Assembly (NCBI GenBank): GCA_018400255.1
Contig: JAGYMO010000105.1
Location: 1-8,467, forward strand
Direction: 5' to 3'
Source: Deltaproteobacteria bacterium
Lineage (GTDB): Bacteria; Desulfobacterota; DSM-4660; Desulfatiglandales; B25-G16
DNA length: 8,467 bases
Part shown: positions 6,681-8,467 of the stretch, one piece after another
Layout: each line of letters starts with the position of its first letter
How positions within the stretch are numbered: the first letter of the stretch is position 1
Notes under the pieces: model-generated
What the model saw: only the letters and a program-made list of their open reading frames with translations
Told to the model about the DNA's origin: nothing
Database searches by the model: none
Program-made: the position numbers and the translations under genes

Positions 6681-7397
6681 GTGGATGAACGACTCAATAT
6701 TCTTTTAGAGCTGCAATCAATGGATATCCGGCTTGATCAGATAAAAATAGAAAAAAGGCAGACCCCTCTTGATATGAAGAGACTAGAGGAGGAATTTAAT
6801 GTTTTAAAAGTTACTACTGAGCAGGACCAGATTACGCTTAAAGAACTTAAAGCTGAATTGAGGAATACGGAAAGGGAATTAGAGGAAACAGAGGTAAAAC
6901 TTAAAAAAAGCATGTTAAGGTTGAATGAAGTTAAATCGAACAAGGAATACCAGGCGATTTTAAAAGAGATAGAAGAAATCAAAGAAATTAATGCTGAACA
7001 GGAAGAAAAGGTGATAAAATGTATGGAAGACATTGAGATCCAGGAGAAGGAATGTTCAGAGGGTAGCTTAAGGTGGGAGAGGAATGAGAAAGAATACAAA
7101 ATAAGGAAAAACGAATTTATAAATAAAGGGAAAGAACTGGATCAAGAAGAACAAACTCTCAATGACAAAAGAAGCAAATTATCTGATAAGGTTGATAAAG
7201 ATTTATTAAATATGTATAATAGGTTAAGATTAAATTTAAAGAATGAGGTTGTGGTTCAAGTCAGGGATGGTGTTTGTTCTGGATGTCATTTAGGCATTCC
7301 TCCTCAGCAGTATAATGACTTAATTAAGACGAATTCAATCCAGAGCTGCCCTAACTGTAATAGAATTATTTATTGGGGGGGAGCTAAAGAATCATAG
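6681..7397 (+). CDS. C4-type zinc-ribbon coiled-coil protein (DUF164/CT398-like)
   Basis: Small cytoplasmic protein of the family with a long helical hairpin and a C-terminal zinc ribbon (zf-RING_7), which includes Chlamydia CT398/CdsZ and Helicobacter HP0958 (FlgZ). Family members have been tied to RNA or nucleic-acid binding, sigma54 and secretion systems, but no single role is established, so none is assigned here. It has 238 aa. About 1-185 is nearly all Glu/Lys/Leu-rich coiled coil, with the family signature VKSNKEYQAILKEIEEI at about 84-100. The zinc ribbon has CSGC (Cys199, Cys202) and CPNC (Cys223, Cys226), so all four ligands are present. The start is GTG 6681, preceded by AAGGTG at 6670-6675; the overlapping ATG at 6679 is out of frame. 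It lies 35 bp after the hairpin and 26 bp before rnpB, a neighbourhood I recall from deltaproteobacterial genomes. Confidence 0.9.
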   Translation: MDERLNILLELQSMDIRLDQIKIEKRQTPLDMKRLEEEFNVLKVTTEQDQITLKELKAELRNTERELEETEVKLKKSMLRLNEVKSNKEYQAILKEIEEIKEINAEQEEKVIKCMEDIEIQEKECSEGSLRWERNEKEYKIRKNEFINKGKELDQEEQTLNDKRSKLSDKVDKDLLNMYNRLRLNLKNEVVVQVRDGVCSGCHLGIPPQQYNDLIKTNSIQSCPNCNRIIYWGGAKES

Positions 7398-7399
7398 TC

Positions 7400-7405
7400 T
7401 ACAAT
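7400..7405 (+). promoter_or_regulatory. Candidate -10 box for rnpB
   Basis: TACAAT matches five of six -10 bases and would start RNA near 7412, a few bases before the RNase P RNA. No good -35 box sits 16-18 bp upstream (that region is the G-run at the end of the zinc-ribbon gene), so this may be a weak promoter or chance. Otherwise rnpB depends on transcription through the preceding gene. Confidence 0.3.
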
Positions 7406-7423
7406 ATCCTTAGTAATTTAGAT

Positions 7424-7827
7424 GTTAAAGCAGGACAGATGGTCGCTGTTCGTAAAAGGCCGCGTTTCGGCTTAGATGGCGAATGGAGGAAAGTCCGGGC
7501 TCCGCAGGGCAAGGTGCTGGGCAACACCCAGTCTCGGTAACGAGAAGGAAAGTGCCACAGAAAATATACCGCCTTGAATTTTCATAGAAAGTTTAGGGTA
7601 AGGGTGAAAAGGCGAGGTAAGAGCTCACCGCTTCAGTGGCGACACTGAAGGCATGGCAAACCCCACCTGGAGCAAGACCAAGTAGAGGGGCATCTAAGGG
7701 CTGCTCGCCCAAGCTCCCGGGTAGGTCGCTTTACCTCAATAGTAATATTGAGGACAGATGAATGACCGTCACCTCGCAGATGGCGACAGATACGAGGAAC
7801 AGAACCCGGCTTATGGCCTGCTTTAAC
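7424..7827 (+). ncRNA. rnpB: RNase P RNA, bacterial type A
   Basis: Catalytic RNA of ribonuclease P, which with its protein subunit RnpA cuts 5' leaders from pre-tRNAs. Helix P1 is an exact 11-bp pairing of 7424-7434 (GTTAAAGCAGG) with 7817-7827 (CCTGCTTTAAC) and sets the ends to within a few bases. The conserved core is present: GAGGAAAGTCCGGGC from 7486, AGTGCCACAGAAA from 7551, GGTAAGAGCTCACC within about 7616-7630, GGAGCAAGACCAAGTAGAGG around 7669-7688, GACAGATGAATGACCGTC from 7753, and ACAGAACCCGGCTTAT at 7799-7814. GGGTAGG at 7719-7725 carries the GGT that pairs with the tRNA 3' CCA. The arrangement matches the E. coli type A molecule and not the Bacillus type B. At about 404 nt it is of normal size. 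No U-tract follows P1. Confidence 0.96.
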
Positions 7828-7852
7828 ATCACAATTTATCTTGAGATTATAT

Positions 7853-8158
7853 ATGTTTGTATTATCTAATTTTCTAGTCGCTATCGCAAAAATATTAAAT
7901 ATTGCCTTAACCCTGTATATGTGGATTATAATTGGAAGGGCAATAATCTCTTGGGTTAACCCAGATCCATATAATTCTATTGTTAGATTTTTATATAGTG
8001 TGACCGAACCGGTTCTCTACAGTATTCGAAGGAGGTTGCCTATTAGCTTTGGTGGATTTGACTTCTCGCCAATTATAGTTATTCTTGCTATTATATTTCT
8101 TCAAGCCTTCGTAGTCCAAAGTCTAATTCAATTTGCAGTCCAACTTGGTGCCGGTTAA
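7853..8158 (+). CDS. yggT: YggT family integral membrane protein
   Basis: Small inner-membrane protein of the YggT/Ycf19 family. Members have been linked to osmotic tolerance, membrane protein or cytochrome assembly, and cell division or thylakoid organisation, depending on the organism; the molecular role is unknown. From ATG 7853 it has 101 aa. Two hydrophobic segments (about 6-33 and 72-95) flank the family hallmark: RAIISWVNPDPYNSIV from residue 29, then TEPVL...RRRLP, and a GGFDFSPII entry into the second membrane helix. TTG 7841 would add four residues; ATG 7853 is preferred, with GAG at 7843-7845 as a weak ribosome binding site. It begins 25 bp after rnpB and overlaps yggU by one base, so all three may share a transcript. 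Pairing with a DUF167 gene is common for yggT; the divIVA or proC neighbours often seen are absent here. Confidence 0.92.
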   Translation: MFVLSNFLVAIAKILNIALTLYMWIIIGRAIISWVNPDPYNSIVRFLYSVTEPVLYSIRRRLPISFGGFDFSPIIVILAIIFLQAFVVQSLIQFAVQLGAG

Positions 8159-8467
8159 TGGATGACCTTGTTCTAAAGGTCAAGCTGGTGCCCCGTTCAT
8201 CTGTCAATAAGATAGTAGGCATGGAAGGGGACTCATTAAAGGTAAAGGTAAAGGCCGCACCCATAGAGGGATTAGCTAATAAGGATCTTGTAACCTTCTT
8301 GTCAAAACGTTTAAAAATTTCAAAAGATCGCATAAAGATCGTATCCGGGCGTACGTCGAGGTTAAAGATTCTTAAGTTTCATGATGTTAAGGATTTGCAG
8401 GCTTTTGAAATTTTAAAAAATTCTTCAGGCCACAGATTTACACAGATGAACACAGATGAACACAGAT
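8158..8467 (+). CDS. yggU: DUF167/YggU family protein (3' end beyond the window)
   Basis: Small soluble protein of the DUF167 (YggU) family, of unknown function. The start ATG 8158 shares its A with the yggT stop codon (TAATG), which suggests translational coupling. The visible 103 residues cover the whole family fold: LVLKVKLVPRSSVNKIVG near the start, then LKVKVKAAPIEGLANKDL (about 27-44, the most conserved block), then KDRIKIVSGRTSRLKIL (about 56-72). The domain appears complete by about residue 75-80. The rest, from about residue 91, is encoded by the CACAGAT tandem repeat, and no stop codon appears before the window ends. The tail is therefore probably not part of the ancestral protein; the frame may stop soon after the repeat. 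Family identity is secure, the C-terminus is not. Confidence 0.88.
   Translation, partial: MDDLVLKVKLVPRSSVNKIVGMEGDSLKVKVKAAPIEGLANKDLVTFLSKRLKISKDRIKIVSGRTSRLKILKFHDVKDLQAFEILKNSSGHRFTQMNTDEHR
8431..8467. repeat. 10-bp-period CACAGAT tandem repeat, running off the window
   Basis: Four units start at 8431, 8441, 8451 and 8461: CACAGATTTA, CACAGATGAA, CACAGATGAA and CACAGAT (cut by the window end). The period is exactly 10 bp. From memory, CACAGAT(TTA/GAA) arrays are dispersed, usually intergenic, repeats in many environmental bacterial genomes, including Desulfobacterota, and are often mis-annotated as short proteins in one or other frame. Here the array occupies the 3' part of the yggU frame. 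No other copy was noticed in this window. Confidence 0.9.

Noticed and set aside
6737..7099. 120-codon minus-strand frame inside the zinc-ribbon gene.
   Set aside because: It is the antisense of a Glu/Lys-rich coiled coil, which yields a Ser/Phe/Leu-rich artefact.
8091..8333. Minus-strand frame opposite yggT and yggU.
   Set aside because: The + strand encodes two recognisable families across the same bases; the antisense product has no known motif.

Overview
This is a housekeeping stretch of a bacterial chromosome. Every convincing gene lies on the + strand, and I see no mobile element, phage, CRISPR or defence locus. The coding DNA is AT-rich. Several features fit a deltaproteobacterial (Desulfobacterota-type) lineage better than Firmicutes or Gammaproteobacteria: a full MutS2 next to dnaG-rpoD, a proteobacterial-style primary sigma factor with a long non-conserved insert between regions 1.2 and 2, a type A RNase P RNA directly behind a C4-type zinc-ribbon coiled-coil gene, and a 10-bp CACAGAT repeat at the right edge. 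This assignment is inference from gene content and order, at moderate confidence.

Layout. Positions 1-229 hold no recognisable gene but are rich in inverted repeats and may carry the promoter and leader of mutS2. mutS2 (230-2608) is followed after 92 bp by dnaG (2701-4452) and, 22 bp later, by rpoD (4475-6250). dnaG-rpoD is the core of the classical macromolecular synthesis operon, here without rpsU. A 224-bp gap ends in a good sigma70-type promoter that drives a CAT-anticodon tRNA (6475-6547). A strong terminator-like hairpin follows at 6615-6645. Next comes a tightly packed group: a zinc-ribbon coiled-coil protein (6681-7397), the RNase P RNA gene rnpB (about 7424-7827), a YggT membrane protein (7853-8158), and a DUF167/YggU protein overlapping yggT by one base and still open at the window end. 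The last 37 bases are a 10-bp-period tandem repeat that the yggU frame runs into.

How the genes fit together. DnaG primes replication, RpoD directs housekeeping transcription and probably reads the tRNA promoter, the RNase P RNA matures tRNA 5' ends, and MutS2 acts on branched DNA and/or collided ribosomes. The set covers basic information processing. I found no strong candidate for an undescribed system. The points most worth a second look are the structured mutS2 leader, the identity of the CAT tRNA (Ile2 versus Met), rnpB lodged between coding genes without a visible terminator, and the repeat entering the yggU frame.
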